Shown here piece after piece: positions 1-10,148 of a stretch of 36,148 nt of DNA; positions within the stretch are counted from its first letter, which is position 1; each line of letters opens with the position of its first letter. A program made the translations under genes and the position numbers. Source of the DNA: Gyrodactylus bullatarudis (lineage: Eukaryota > Platyhelminthes > Monogenea > Gyrodactylidea > Gyrodactylidae); NCBI GenBank assembly GCA_012064415.1, contig SSNU01000085.1:58168-94315 (forward strand). Reading direction: 5' to 3'. The notes below the pieces were generated by a model. It ran no database searches. It saw only the letters and a program-made list of their open reading frames with translations, and was not told where the DNA came from.

Positions 1-57
1 ATCGATAGATATGAGATCATGAAAGTATATAAATAGTATTTTGTTTTTGATTAACTT

Positions 58-113
58 GTCGTACCACTGAAGAAGGCGTGTGAAGACAATCACCGTCGAA
101 ACGTTTGGATGAC
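58..113 (+). ncRNA. hammerhead-ribozyme-like motif, probable Penelope-type element remnant
   Basis: The plus strand carries the hammerhead core pieces in order: CTGAAGA at 67-73, a hairpin at 75-97 (GGC/GTC and GTG/CAC pairs around one bulged C), and GAAA at 98-101. A two-base-pair helix III (A-C/G-T) follows. Flanking arms GTC..CCA (58-66) and TGG..GAC (106-113) can pair as helix I with an internal loop. Minimal hammerheads of this kind are known in Penelope-like element repeats. One extra A (74) sits between the core and helix II, and the very short helix III would favour dimers, so self-cleavage is uncertain. It lies antisense to the TRAPPC9-like gene, downstream of its last visible exon. 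Confidence 0.35.
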
Positions 114-425
114 CATGGCTGAGAATCATAATATTGACCTAAGTTTTAATAAATTTTATTATAAAACTAATTTTAGATCATTTTTCACTGATTCGAAAAA
201 TAATTCAATTTTCTAAAATAGTTCCTAGATTAAAATCATTTAGGGTTATTTGTATTATAAAATCAATAGTCGTTTCAAATTTTTTCTTGTTCCAATCACA
301 AATTCTCAACCGGATGCATTGCTTTCCACATCTATGAATGGTTCCAGTAATTAAAGACATGTATTTAGAAGAAAATTTTAAAAATATCGAGAAGAATTTT
401 AAAATGTATAATCTCCTAAACTTAC

Positions 426-1427
426 TTGCTATCCAAAGAGGGTCGTATGTTGATTTAATGATGCTAAGGGCTTCATTGAGTTTTGCTTTAGCGTTGGAAT
501 AGTTGAGTAGTTGAAGAGCAATCTCACCTATTCTTTTGCTCTTTATACCACTCAAGAGTTTTTCTTTTATCGAGCTATTCAAGATTTGACAAGGATTCAG
601 TATCAGATTAATTTAATTTTCAATGTATTTTACTTACAATTCAATGTCTGTCTTTCTACCAGAAAAGTACAATTCATTGTTCAGTCCTTGGCCATCGGAA
701 GATATCATTTTGAGATTATCAGCATATCGAATACAATATTTATCATCGTTTGCTAAAGGATTGATTTTCTCAGTGATATTATTTGGGGTTTTATCAATAA
801 AACCAATCATCCGATAAAAGATGTTGTGAATTAAAGCATGAACTTCAACAGGATCACAAAACGGTCGAGAATATACAAACAATTTATTCTCTGGTACAAC
901 GAAAATATCACAATTATCTATAATCTGTAGACTATTCTAAATTAGAAAATCTCGTTAATTGTTTCAGTAATTACAAGGACGATTTGTGATTTGCAATCTT
1001 CAAAATCTTTATGAATAGGAACAACGAAGACAATCGCCAAGTATTCAAGAGTTGATGAAAGGTTCTCCTACAATATAAAACAATGATAAAAATAGACACA
1101 TGAATCACTGTTAGATTTTGAATGAGTTTGACTGATTCTTGCCAGAAATCTATTTGATCGCAGTCAAAAATCAGAAGTGAGCCAGAAACTTTTTTATGTT
1201 CAACAAAATGCCCCATAAAACCATTATCGATTTCATTAATTATTCGAAATTTTTTCAGTAATTCATCTATTAGCAAATTGAGTTATTTCCTACTAACCAT
1301 GCTTTGAGGAGAAATCCTTTACAATTTCATTTATATAGAACTTCCCTCGCTGTGTAGTTCCATATATTAACAGTGTATATTTATAATGATCAAGAAAGGT
1401 GGCGTTGAAATCAATTTCTGAGATCAT
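426..1427 (-). CDS. TRAPPC9/Trs120-like TRAPPII subunit, N-terminal part (partial gene)
   Basis: I reconstruct five exons on the minus strand: 1427-1298, 1266-1109, 1067-975, 936-638 and 574-426. Introns are 31, 41, 38 and 63 nt, all GT-AG, with agreeing phases. This gives 276 codons before a GTAAGT donor at 425; the rest lies in or beyond the left edge. The order of conserved stretches matches my recollection of TRAPPC9: an N-terminal hydrophobic strand (YKYTLLIYG), then HKKVSGSLLIFDC, then an SSTLEY..FVV segment, then a helical repeat (EKLLSGIKSKRIGEIALQLL) ending DPLWIA. TRAPPC9 is a scaffold of the TRAPPII complex, which activates Rab GTPases at the Golgi. The start ATG at 1427 is the first in frame. 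Similarity is modest, so the family call needs a profile search. Confidence 0.6.
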
Positions 1428-1689
1428 TCAATTTTATTTATTTTTTGAAAATTCAAATTGATCAAACTAAAGTATATGTAATTTTTTGTTTGTTTAAATT
1501 TAGTTGAGGTAGGTTTCTTCACTTTAAAAATATTGATTACATGTAAATTAAATTATGTAATACATATTTACTAGTAGATAAGTTGATTAGTAATCAATTA
1601 TTACTAATAAATAGTTGGAAAATTAAATAGATGTATAATCAAAAATAATTTATTGAAAATAATCTAATTTTTCATTAAAAATAAATCTT

Positions 1690-2842
1690 TTAAACTCTTT
1701 TTAAATATTCTCTGAGGCTTTCGAGACCTTCTATCATATTTTCATCTTTATTTTCTTTGGCATGTATCCAATGAGTAAAATCTACCAGACGAAATTCTAA
1801 ATTGACATTGTCTCCAGTATCTTCGTGAGCCATTATAACAGATGAGGAAATGAATTGGAGATCATTTTGGTTGTGAAACCATGTGAGAAGATTATCAATT
1901 TTGCTCAAAAAATAATCCAAAACAATAGCCTTATTCTTTTTATAGTCAGTGAATAGACTTTTATCAAAGAACGGAGCAAAACCTTGAAAATAATAGAGTG
2001 AAAATTTTCTATTGATAAAGTGCGTAAATAAATTTACCATTCTCTAAAATATTATCTGGAGTGAAATTTCGTGTCTTATTTGTTCCAATGTGATTGTAAG
2101 AATCATCTGTGATGTTGTACATTAGAATGCCCGTAATCATAAATTTTATGTCTTCTCTGTAAATGTATTTGAGCTTTTGAGCAAGAATCTTTTCTTCTTT
2201 AGCATCTGGAGCATAGCTAATTTTTCCTATTTTAATATCACAAACATTTGGATTTTTCATTAATCTCAAGAAATTCTCCAATCCAAGAAATAAACCTGAA
2301 AGAATTTAAAATTAATTCAAATGATGAAATGCTGAAGCAAAGAAATTCACTTCAAGTAAAAAAGCATATTATAAGTTATAATTTTTAACTAATACCATAG
2401 TAGTTGAAAATAAAATTATACTGAGAGAATTTTAAAAATACTGTAGCTCTGATTGATTTAAAATTTAAACCTTCAACTTGTAATTCATTGATTCAAATAC
2501 TTACTTTGAGTGGATTCTTGATAAAATATGCCAATATATTTTGGAATGAAATCTTTGAGGAGGATGATAATTTCTGGAGAGTTTAGTTTGAATTTATTCT
2601 CTAATAAATCTGCATAGAACTCAATCTCACGAATTGACTTTGGTAACTTTTTTGAGTATTTATAAACATTTTTACATTGGTAATCGGTGATAACTGTGTA
2701 ATATTAAGAATAAGTAATTACAACCTATTTTATTATTGTGAATTCCATGACCACCTGCTTGATATCTAAAACGGAATGTATTTTTTGGTAAGGGTTTCGA
2801 TTCTCTTATCAATTTCGTAAAACTATCATCAGTAAATTCCAT
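1690..2842 (-). CDS. inositol polyphosphate kinase, IPMK/IP6K family
   Basis: Four exons on the minus strand (2842-2725, 2693-2505, 2295-2038, 1982-1690) splice in frame to 285 residues. Introns are 31, 209 and 55 nt. Family hallmarks appear in order: FRYQAGGHGIH (the N-terminal Q.GGH motif), the signature PNVCDIKIG (PxxxDxKxG) in exon 3 followed by K-rich KISYAPDAKEEK, SSSVIMAHE, and VDFTH, where the usual sequence is DFAH and the Asp binds metal. A closing ENMIEGLESLREYL matches the family end. The enzyme phosphorylates soluble inositol phosphates. I cannot separate IPMK from IP6K by eye; the short length favours IPMK. The gene ends 262 bp before the TRAPPC9-like start on the same strand and is divergent from ORC1. 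Ala to Thr in DFTH is unusual but leaves the Asp intact. Confidence 0.85.
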
Positions 2843-3019
2843 AAATTAAATTCAAGTCAAATTTGACTTCATAAAATCATTTTGAATATTTGCGAACAGA
2901 AGCTAATAAACCTCTATATTTTTAATGTTTTGTTTGACTATAAGTAATATTTCAATATTTACAAATCAAATAATTTATTAGAAAATTTCAAATTGAAATA
3001 AGAAATTTTCTTAAAGAAA
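2843..3019. promoter_or_regulatory. divergent intergenic region between kinase gene and ORC1
   Basis: Only 177 AT-rich bases separate the two start codons, so both promoters and both 5' leaders must fit here. I see no clear TATA box position or consensus site; a shared bidirectional promoter is inference from spacing only. Confidence 0.35.
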
Positions 3020-4912
3020 ATGTATAGGACTCGGAGCCTTTCTCTTAGAAATAGGGATGTATCACCATCAGCGGAAAATAAGGAAAATGAGAATACGACG
3101 AACAAAGATGAATTTAAAGTTCCAGAAATATTAGCGACTCCTAGAAGATCGTGTAGAAATACAAAGCCACTGAAAGATGTTTTGAACTCTGGTCCTCTTC
3201 TTCCGCCTGTTGTTAACTTGAAAAAATCCTTGTCTATAAATCATAAAAGTACACCTCCTCCTTCTCCCAGAACTCCTCGAAGATCTTGTCGAGATCAGAC
3301 AATCGCTAAAATTCACCAATGTAATATTTATGGAACAATGAAAATTGCTGCCTTTGAACCAGCAAAGAAAGTCGCTGAAGATACATATAAGCCCCCGGTG
3401 GATATTGATGAATCAACAGATTCTATGTCTGAGCAATCTTCAGAAACATCAGAAACCGAACGGTGTTCAGGTGATGATGTTGAAATTGCTGTAGTAAATT
3501 CAAAGAAGAACGTTTCTCGGAGAGCCAAAAACACTAAAAGACAGCCTCAAAGGGTTCTAAAATCCTCTCATATTCTCGTCAATCGTATAAATGCATCGAT
3601 GGAATGTCTTCAAGGTCGTGAAAAAGAATTCGAAAATATATACGATTTTATTTACAACAAGTTATCTGATAATATTGGTGGATGCATCTATATCGCAGGC
3701 TTACCTGGGACGGGAAAAACAGCTACTGTTCACGCTGTTCTCAAAACTATCGGTGAAGACTTTAAAGAAATCAAAGTGGTCCTTGTCAATGGAATGCAGG
3801 TTAATGAACCAAGAGAAGTCTACCTGGACATTTACAATCAAATATTCCCCACAAAATCCACAGATATTAAGCAAGCAATTAATCGCCTTGAGAGTGAATT
3901 TGGATCGCGTAAAAAGTCAAAACCAGTTTTGACAGCACCTGTTGTCCTTGTTATTGATGAATTAGACTTATTATGCAGTTCAACTAAACGTCAAGATGTT
4001 CTTTATACTATTTTTGATTGGGGTACTAGGCATAATCTATCCAGTACCAATTCTTCAAGAGCTTCTCTTATTGTCTTGTGCATTGCCAATACAATGGATT
4101 TACCCGAAAGACTCCTCCATAGCCGTGTTGCAAGTAGACTCGGCGTTTCTCGACTAATCTTCTCCCCTTATACTCATCAACAACTGACAAACATCATTCT
4201 AAACTGTAAACTGTTGACAACATTTGAACAGCCTCAAGAAAATTGTGTCTATTGTGACGTGAGTTTTTGTTCATAACTTGGAACCATTATTCTTGGGCCC
4301 TATTTCTCGTATTAATTAATAATTTGGATCAAAAAAATCCCTAGAATTTGTAAAAATTTCCTTTTATTCTAGCCAATAGCTATTGCATTGATTGCTCGTA
4401 AAGTTGCTGCCATTTCAGGTGATGCTCGTCGAGCACTAGAAATCACTCGTCGAGTATCTGACAAAGCACGTGCTAATCCCAGTTCTGATGGTATCCCTCG
4501 TGTTACAATGGCCACCGTTGACGAAGTAATCAAGGAAATTTTCCAAGGCACTCCCATTGTCAGTATCATTCAAAATTGCCTCTCAATCAAGGAAAAAATA
4601 TTTCTTAAATCAACCTTATCAGCTATCAAATCAATGAAAAATGTTGATGAAGTACCCATGTTGGAAGTTAGAAAAGTACTGAGGGATTACAATGCTGTTA
4701 CTAATGACTTTAAGTGGTTACCAAGTCTTGCTGAGTTATATCAAGTTTGCTCATCTCTGGCCTCTCAAAAGTTGATTCTCCTTAGTGCCGGTTCAATGGG
4801 AGATAACTTGAAGTCGGGCACAATATTCTCAGCTCTTGGGATTTATACAAAAATTCGATTAAACTGTTCCCCATCAGATCTTCTATTTGCCCTCGGCATT
4901 CAGACAACATAA
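3020..4912 (+). CDS. ORC1: origin recognition complex subunit 1
   Basis: Two exons, 3020-4258 and 4373-4912, join in phase 0 across a 114 nt GT-AG intron to give 592 residues. The AAA+ core starts near residue 185. Walker A is GLPGTGKT (227-234), Walker B VLVIDELD (309-316), sensor 1 CIANTMDLPERLL (354-366), and the SRLG arginine motif is at 372-375. Exon 2 begins with the sensor-2 region (ARKVAAISGDARRALEI) and ends with the winged-helix domain. The match to animal ORC1 rather than CDC6 is strong (FDW, TMDLPER). ORC1 is the ATP-binding subunit that marks replication origins and recruits CDC6 and MCM. The N-terminal 180 residues are disordered and have no BAH domain, which many ORC1 proteins carry. 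They contain a KEN box (21-23) and two copies of TPRRSCR (40-46, 85-91), which are CDK-type sites. An AATAAA lies just after the stop. Confidence 0.96.
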
Positions 4913-5504
4913 TTTTTACCAAAATAAAATATTCTATTGAAATTTCAGTCTTTAATTCCTGATTATAAAGTTTTTACAAAATTAGCAAATTTACTAATAA
5001 GTGGACGCATATTTTTATGTATTAATTCAACTTGTGAAAAAACTAATTTTTAAACAGACTCTGGGATATTTCGACGGACATATGGACTAGATTACCAAAA
5101 CTTGGATTTTTAATGGTAGAATGTACTTATTTATCACTATTCCATGCGTTATTTTCTTTGGTTCTATTTTAAATTTCATACGTATCTATTTTTTTAAATT
5201 AAAACCCTTTCGGTGCCGATGGATGGTTTTACTTCTTTAGTTTGTCAGATTTCTGAACCAATCAAATTTATGCCTATTCATTCAATCGATTTCATAAAAT
5301 TCCCATAAACTTTCAGAAATACTGTTTTTAGTGATTCTAATTTTATCTATCACCAAAAAGCCTAGATTCATGTTACTGTAACTGTTGAGTGTAATAGTTG
5401 CATTAAAAATAAATAATTTTACAGAAGTTAATTTGAATAGAATAAGTTTTTATTGTTCAATAATCAAGGTAAAAAAATAATTACAAAAATCTTGGCCCTA
5501 TAAT
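4913..5504. other. intergenic, no gene seen
   Basis: This AT-rich stretch lies between the convergent 3' ends of ORC1 and the Mutator-like ORF. Apart from poly(A)-signal-like sequences near both ends I see no ORF, repeat or RNA gene. Confidence 0.5.
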
Positions 5505-7040
5505 TCAAACTTTAGTCACCGGCAATATCGGGACACTCTCCAATAATTCAATGTCACAAAATTCAAATTTCATAGAAAAGGCTTCAACCAAACTAGATAT
5601 TTTGAACATTTCTTCGATATAATCTTCAATATTCTCATTTCTCTTGAAAATACACGCAGTAATATGCTGACAAGGAATTCCATTATAAAAAGGGATTTTA
5701 CACGTGCACGATCTCAATTGGATATCAACAATTTTAAAAATCAAATTCATTCTATCCTTGCCAACTCGATATTTATTCTCATCATCTGTAGGCGATACAT
5801 TGAGATATTTTGCTTCTTCAATAACTGACTGAAGATTTTTGAAGTAATGATTTGGAAAACTTTGAACGTTAGTCCTATAAAAGCTGTATTTCCCCCTAAA
5901 GCTCTCATAGGTCTTATTGACAAATGTATAGAACAGCTGAAATGGATGTATATTTTCCACTTGCCGAAATAGCGAAGTAATCTCTTCAGAAGAAGCTGAC
6001 GACAAATGACCATACCTTCGTCTTGTCACGGCATATTCGGCCCATTTTTCATGGGGTATCTGATTTAAATAGTTGTAAACATCAATACTTTTATCTCTGA
6101 TTACATTCATTCCATTGGTGAATCCCTCAAAGCTGAAAGAATTAACAACACTAAGTATCTCATAGTTTGAGATACTCTTAAATTTGATGTTCTTCAAAAT
6201 ACTATCAAAGCATAGATAATGAACAGAATTTGGTAAGATTGCTTGGACACTTGTTACTAATCCATTTTCTTGATCTGAAATAACTACAAGTCCTTCATTT
6301 TGATAAAGACATAAACTTTGATTCAGATTATCCATAAAGTAAGTCCAAGTTTCATGGCTTTCTTCGGGCACGAGACCTATCGCAATTGGGAACACTTCAT
6401 TATTTGAATTAACTCCGTTGGCTTCCAATAAAATGTACGGGCTATTCTTAAAGTAGCTACGATTCAAAGTTATTACCGGCAGACTGTGGACAAAAGCATG
6501 CTTGCAAATATTCAAGCATAAAAAGGTTGTTTTGAGTACAGATCCCTCTAACTGGATGTCTGCATGAGTACCCTTGTTATTTTCAACATTCCATGATAGA
6601 AAGCTTTTCAATTTATCAAATGAATTCAATATGGAAGTCTCCGAGGAGTTTTTAATCTCCTTTAGACTACGATAAGCAGTTCTATAGTTGATATCGATTC
6701 CCTTGTGAGACTTCATCAGGAGGATACAGTCTTTTGGCTTGATATCATCCACTTGATCTTTCAGTACACGAATTTGATCAACAATCATACTCTTTTTCAT
6801 CTTAAAGTTTTTCTCTTCACATTCGTGCTGGAGGAATTTTGTGACATGAAAGAATCCATCGCTTCTCTTACTAAATCTAATTGTGAACGGACACTCTGAA
6901 TTAACACAGACAACCTGATGATAAATTGGCGTTGACTGTTTCGGCTTAAAGGAGCGCTGAAAATTCTCAGAGAAACCGATGAGGAATTTCTTGATTTCCT
7001 TCTTTGAGCCAAACTTGAGGTCAATATTTGGACTCGACAT
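5505..7040 (-). CDS. Mutator-like (MULE) transposase ORF, active site altered
   Basis: An uninterrupted 511-codon ORF. Residues 45-74 form the Mutator N-terminal zinc finger (C45, C50, H72, C74). Residues 189-240 match the start of the MULE catalytic domain (NRSYFKNSPYILLEANGV, VFPIAIGLVPEES.E.W). A SWIM zinc finger (C445, C447, C457, H459) closes the protein, as in MULE and FAR1-type proteins. The first catalytic Asp of the usual LDGT motif is Asn193. The second Asp is kept (D256 in ISDQENGL) and a candidate Glu is present at 352-353. The CxxH motif has lost its His (C277, S280). An intact frame with a broken first catalytic residue suggests either a recently dead transposase or a host-recruited DNA-binding protein. 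I see no terminal inverted repeats or 9 bp duplication around it. Confidence 0.85.
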   Translation of the reverse strand: MSSPNIDLKFGSKKEIKKFLIGFSENFQRSFKPKQSTPIYHQVVCVNSECPFTIRFSKRSDGFFHVTKFLQHECEEKNFKMKKSMIVDQIRVLKDQVDDIKPKDCILLMKSHKGIDINYRTAYRSLKEIKNSSETSILNSFDKLKSFLSWNVENNKGTHADIQLEGSVLKTTFLCLNICKHAFVHSLPVITLNRSYFKNSPYILLEANGVNSNNEVFPIAIGLVPEESHETWTYFMDNLNQSLCLYQNEGLVVISDQENGLVTSVQAILPNSVHYLCFDSILKNIKFKSISNYEILSVVNSFSFEGFTNGMNVIRDKSIDVYNYLNQIPHEKWAEYAVTRRRYGHLSSASSEEITSLFRQVENIHPFQLFYTFVNKTYESFRGKYSFYRTNVQSFPNHYFKNLQSVIEEAKYLNVSPTDDENKYRVGKDRMNLIFKIVDIQLRSCTCKIPFYNGIPCQHITACIFKRNENIEDYIEEMFKISSLVEAFSMKFEFCDIELLESVPILPVTKV

Positions 7041-7958
7041 AATACATATAATTTGGACTAAACTTTGTATTTTTTCATGCTTCTATCTAAGTTTTATCGA
7101 TATATAGCCAATCAAAACATAGAAGCATATATAAAGCAGTCTTTGTATTATATAGTAAATAATATTCTTAAAATATACATTGAAATATATAAAAAGAGAA
7201 TATCTTTATAAATACTGTATAATCCAGAATAAAATATATATATATACTGTGTGTATGAAAATAAATTAATCATATGATCTATTCTGTATATTATATATAG
7301 ATCAAGTAATGCCTATTATAATAGGTTAATATATATAGAGTACTTTATATAGAATTCTATTGCTTGCCTACTTATGTACATATGAAAATAAACATTTTTT
7401 TCTCTATATATATACAAACTACATTGTATATATACATATTATATGATGACTGATAGAATTTATTAGAATTTTATCGATTTTATATATATGGTAAATGCAG
7501 TAATTTACTATAGAAATTACAAAAAATTTAACGGTCAATAGTTAATACATTTATTGTAACTCAATATGTCGTCAGTCTGACAAACATCAATTATGATTAA
7601 ACATTTATAAATTATAATTTACTAATTAGGGCAATAATTTTGAATTTCTGTCCTATAAATTTGGAAATGAGCGATAAAATAACTAGTTTTTATAGATTTA
7701 TAAATAAATCTGAATATAAATACAAATGAACAGAACAAAAGTTCAATATTCAAAGATTATGAAAAATAGTTTCTGAAGAGATCATTCAGGTCTTCTGGCA
7801 TGAGGTTTTATAGGAAAGCACATGTGATATTCGTTGAGGTGTTGTTTTTGTGTAATATCGAGTATCTTAGGGAGCTTCAAACTCATCAAGCAGATAGGGT
7901 GCAAAGAAGACACGAGGTGAGGAATTTGTATTGACTACTGTTCTATTATTCTTCTAGA
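7041..7958. other. AT-rich low-complexity intergenic region
   Basis: Bases 7080-7500 are dominated by TATA-type simple sequence with many short repeats of tatata. No coding region is visible. TAGGGCAA at 7627-7634 is the reverse complement of TTGCCCTA at 10049-10056 and may be the left end of the hAT element to the right, but only eight bases match. Confidence 0.5.
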
Positions 7959-8159
7959 TTAAATAGTGATACCGAGAATGAGGCAGGCACAATAATCAAA
8001 TTTTGTAAGGATAAAGCTTTTGTACACTTTGAGTTTGAGTTCCGAGTAAATAATGAATCTAGTCAACATCTTAGACTTGAGCAGCAAAAGCTTGATTCTA
8101 CTAACGACCAGATGGGAAAATTCAGGATCAAATTCAATTTGAGGTTTGGCCTTCTTCAA
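7959..8159 (-). pseudogene. LINE reverse transcriptase C-terminal fragment
   Basis: The 66-codon minus-strand fragment reads FDPEFSHLVVSRIKLLLLKS, then KLKVYKSFILTKFDYC. This fits the region after the reverse transcriptase palm in Jockey/CR1-type LINEs: a FDPxLSF..HI..I..KA helix, then the YK..I.P.L.YC motif. No upstream palm motifs are visible in the same frame and the reading stops soon after, so it is a relic. It sits on the opposite strand to the larger LINE remnant at 10149-11388. The family call rests on one short segment. Confidence 0.5.
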
Positions 8160-8640
8160 AATTTTAGTTTCGTTTTACAAGAGTACGATTTTATACAAGG
8201 CAGTTTCAAGATAGTTGAGTTCCTTAAAATATGTTTGCGGAACCCCAGAGAGGTTATTTTAGTAAACTTTGAGATTTGGCCGTTATAGTGTACCTTCTGA
8301 CTGAGATCTTTATCCCAAGTGTCAGTGAGCTACATTACATTAAAATTATTATTTGAAAGTGGTCTGTTATGCAATAGCTAGACTATAGTTTATCCAAGCA
8401 AAAACAAATGCAACAACCCTAAATGACTTTTTCATCAATGTCTTCTCAGTGAGACCAAATGCCTTTTTTGCCTTATCTTATCTAGGCTTATTTTTCTTCC
8501 TTCACCATGATTTTCAAGCTCTCGGCTACCAAAGATTTTAGAATCTAATTTGTTAATTGTTTTTCAACCAATAGGAGAACTCGAATTGACTAAGAAAGGC
8601 CAAATTTTCATATTTTCAATAGATTGATCATTAATTCTCC
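8160..8640. other. non-coding leader of the hAT ORF
   Basis: No ORF is seen. GCCTTTTTTGCCTT at about 8463 recurs in direct orientation near 9985, on the other side of the hAT ORF, and is best explained as subterminal repeat sequence of that element. Confidence 0.35.
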
Positions 8641-9906
8641 ATGGCTAGTCTTTTTGTGTCCTCATACCCCCGAGAATTTGAACTCAAATCTAAAGGCACT
8701 GTCTTTTGCAAAATCTGCCATAAAGATTTGAAACCTATTAAGAAGGATCACCTTAACCAGCACAGAGTGACAAAAAAACATCAAGAAGGTCTTGACCAGT
8801 TGATGAATGATAATCTGAGTCAACAGAAAATCAAATTTGAATCGAAGTCGTTTCACGAAAAAATAACCGATGCATTCCTAGAAGCTGGAATACCTCTTCA
8901 CAAACTCCGGTGCAAGAAGCTACGCAATATTTTCGAAGAAATCGGTAACCCTCTTCCAAGTAATGAAAAAGCTCGGGCCATGATTCCTAAGTTCTTCAAC
9001 GAGAAAATGGAATTTTTTGTCAACACTTTCAAAGAGGAGAAGATCTTTTTGATTATAGATGAATCCGAAATCCTGAAAATAAGCTATGTCAATATTCTTG
9101 TTGGTACGTTGAAGGAGCCATCAATTTCATATTTTGTTGGGGTGACGAAAGTAGAAGAAAAGTTGGATCACAAGTTAATCATTCGCTTAATTGATGCTAA
9201 GCTTCGTCAACTACAAGTTCGTCCTGAAAATTTCCTGCTACTCTTGACATGCTTGGCGCATTTAGTACACAATGCGGTTCTCAAAATAAAGAACCATTAC
9301 GAAGAAGTAGACAAATTGATATCGAGCGTAAAATCTTCAATAATCAAATGCAAAGAAAGAAGAAATTTGTTTTTTGAAATTGGAATTCCACCTCGACCTA
9401 TTGTAACCCGGTGGGGTACATGGCTAGACGCTTGCGAGTACTATTACAAAAATCTCGTACAAGTTAAGTCGATCATCGATGATTTTGAAGATGATGGAAA
9501 AATAGTGCAAGAAGTCAAGAAAGCAATTAAAGAAAAAACCCTGCATAATTCTTTAAGACAAACCCACAATAGTTATCGTCCTATGGTAGAACTTTTCGAC
9601 TTTTTGGAATCACCTACTGCAACGATCGGAAAGGCCTATAAGATTCTAAGTGAAATTGAGTTTTCCGACGATCCAGCCGGAATCAAAGATTATATCAAAG
9701 ACCGCCTCAAATCTAACGATATATCAAAAATTGTCGATGGAATTATTGATTGGTTGAATCCAGAGGAAATTGATCTCCTTGTCAATGCTCAGCCAAGCTC
9801 CGCAGATGTCGAGAGAAGTTTCTCGCAAATGAATCATTTTTTAACGGACAAAAAATATATCAAAGATGAAAACATCGAAAAATATACCATTTTGAATCAT
9901 CATTAG
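8641..9906 (+). CDS. hAT transposase, CGBP1-like subgroup, with internal deletion
   Basis: The 421-codon ORF starts with a BED-like zinc finger (C23, C26, H41, H47). The first catalytic Asp lies in FLIIDESE (D140). TCLAHLVHNAV (203-213), DKLISSVKSS (224-233) and VTRWGTWLDA (255-264) match the CGBP1-type hAT core closely, and SSADVERSFSQMNHFLTDKK is the C-terminal dimerisation motif. In this subgroup a segment with the second catalytic Asp (SDAA.YM) lies between LLL and TCLAH. Here LLLL runs straight into TCLAH at 199-203, so about 25 residues including that Asp are missing without a frame break. The protein should be unable to cut DNA but could still bind it. Candidate element ends are TAGGGCAA at 7627 and TTGCCCTA at 10049-10056. 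Confidence 0.87.
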   Translation: MASLFVSSYPREFELKSKGTVFCKICHKDLKPIKKDHLNQHRVTKKHQEGLDQLMNDNLSQQKIKFESKSFHEKITDAFLEAGIPLHKLRCKKLRNIFEEIGNPLPSNEKARAMIPKFFNEKMEFFVNTFKEEKIFLIIDESEILKISYVNILVGTLKEPSISYFVGVTKVEEKLDHKLIIRLIDAKLRQLQVRPENFLLLLTCLAHLVHNAVLKIKNHYEEVDKLISSVKSSIIKCKERRNLFFEIGIPPRPIVTRWGTWLDACEYYYKNLVQVKSIIDDFEDDGKIVQEVKKAIKEKTLHNSLRQTHNSYRPMVELFDFLESPTATIGKAYKILSEIEFSDDPAGIKDYIKDRLKSNDISKIVDGIIDWLNPEEIDLLVNAQPSSADVERSFSQMNHFLTDKKYIKDENIEKYTILNHH

Positions 9907-10056
9907 AATTGAATATATGTTAGTAATATAATAACAATATGAAAAATAGTTGCCTTTTTGTTTTCCTTCTTAATTTACAATTCGCCTTTTTTGCCTTTTT
10001 ATAGCTTAAATAAGTGCCTTTTTTAAAAAAAATAAGTGCCTTTTTTGGTTGCCCTA
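9907..10056. repeat. hAT 3' subterminal repeats and candidate right terminus
   Basis: Several GCCTTTTTT units occur after the hAT stop codon, including ATAAGTGCCTTTTTT twice (about 10012-10046). The stretch ends in GGTTGCCCTA. Clustered subterminal short repeats ahead of a terminal repeat are usual in hAT elements, where they bind transposase. The terminal repeat assignment is tentative because its partner shares only eight bases. Confidence 0.45.
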
Positions 10057-10148
10057 CTACTCACAAAGAACCTTACCCTTAATCATCGCCACAAAAGAAA
10101 ATACAAGCTTTCCAACAATCACTACTGATCTAATCATCAATTTCCTTC

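Noticed and set aside
2009..2040. A 29 nt intron (GTAAAT...CAATAG) in the kinase gene
   Set aside because: It would break the frame; the 55 nt intron ending TTTTCAAG at 1983 restores agreement with the conserved downstream frame.
7181..7450. Repeated tatata motifs that could look like an origin or satellite
   Set aside because: No fixed repeat unit or period; simple AT low complexity.
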